A stretch of DNA of 13,877 nucleotides, taken from the NCBI GenBank assembly GCA_002389905.1, contig DGRE01000062.1:1-13877 (forward strand), written 5' to 3'. The notes below the pieces were generated by a model. That model saw nothing but the letters and a program-made list of their open reading frames with translations, was not told where the DNA came from and searched no databases. Position 1 is the first letter of the stretch. The number at the start of each line of letters is the position of its first letter. Positions 13,828 through 13,877 of the stretch are shown piece by piece. The stretch comes from Hungatella sp. UBA4396 (GTDB taxonomy: Bacteria > Bacillota > Clostridia > Lachnospirales > Lachnospiraceae). A program made the translations under genes and the position numbers.

Positions 13828-13877
13828 TAGGCAGTCTGCTTCTGATACATTATGGAAATCACAGCCACCAGTATAAC

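Noticed and set aside
13738..13875. Open minus-strand frame of about 45 codons running off the right edge
   Set aside because: A run this short without stops is expected by chance, it has no recognisable motif, and another frame (ending at 13827) is equally open at the edge; a partial gene cannot be supported.

Overview
The window looks like chromosome of an anaerobic, low-to-mid GC Firmicute, most likely a Clostridia / Lachnospiraceae member (Lacrimispora- or Enterocloster-like). This is inferred from strong AGGAGG-type ribosome binding sites, extended -10 promoters, a DacF-type carboxypeptidase, an N-terminally anchored polysaccharide deacetylase, a LevR-family PTS regulator and a PfoR-like orphan EIIC. 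No rRNA, tRNA, CRISPR array, insertion sequence or phage gene was seen.

Layout. Positions 49-1882 (minus strand) hold a small zinc-ribbon/DUF1801 protein and a D-alanyl-D-alanine carboxypeptidase with its own terminator. Divergently, 2075-3478 (plus) encodes a membrane-anchored polysaccharide deacetylase-like protein, so 0.6-3.5 kb is cell-envelope related. A bidirectional hairpin at 3501-3536 separates it from a two-gene metal-handling unit on the minus strand. That unit is a COG0523 (CobW/ZNG1-type) GTPase with a very His/Cys-rich insert, followed by a second, degenerate G3E-type GTPase fused to a YcgQ/DUF1980-like domain. A 310-bp regulatory region (5732-6041) with several inverted repeats divides these from a plus-strand orphan PTS EIIC protein of the PfoR type (6042-7067), which ends in a strong terminator.

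From 13661 down to 7185 (minus strand) lies one tightly packed operon: LevR-type regulator, then PTS EIIB, EIIC and EIID of the mannose/sorbose family, then a cytoplasmic neutral-ceramidase-like zinc hydrolase, then EIIA. Gaps are 11, 13, -8, 15 and 11 bp. The likely scheme is that HPr phosphorylates EIIA on His9, EIIA phosphorylates EIIB on His14, and EIIC/EIID import and phosphorylate an unknown substrate. The hydrolase would then act on the cytoplasmic phosphorylated product, and the regulator would read PTS phosphorylation state through its EIIA-like and PRD domains.

The most interesting observations are three. The LevR-like regulator lacks the sigma-54-contacting GAFTGA segment although its Walker motifs are intact. 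A signal-less ceramidase-family enzyme that keeps the zinc ligands but has Gly where the ceramidase nucleophile Ser should be sits inside a PTS operon. A G3E GTPase is fused to a DUF1980 domain next to a His-rich CobW protein.
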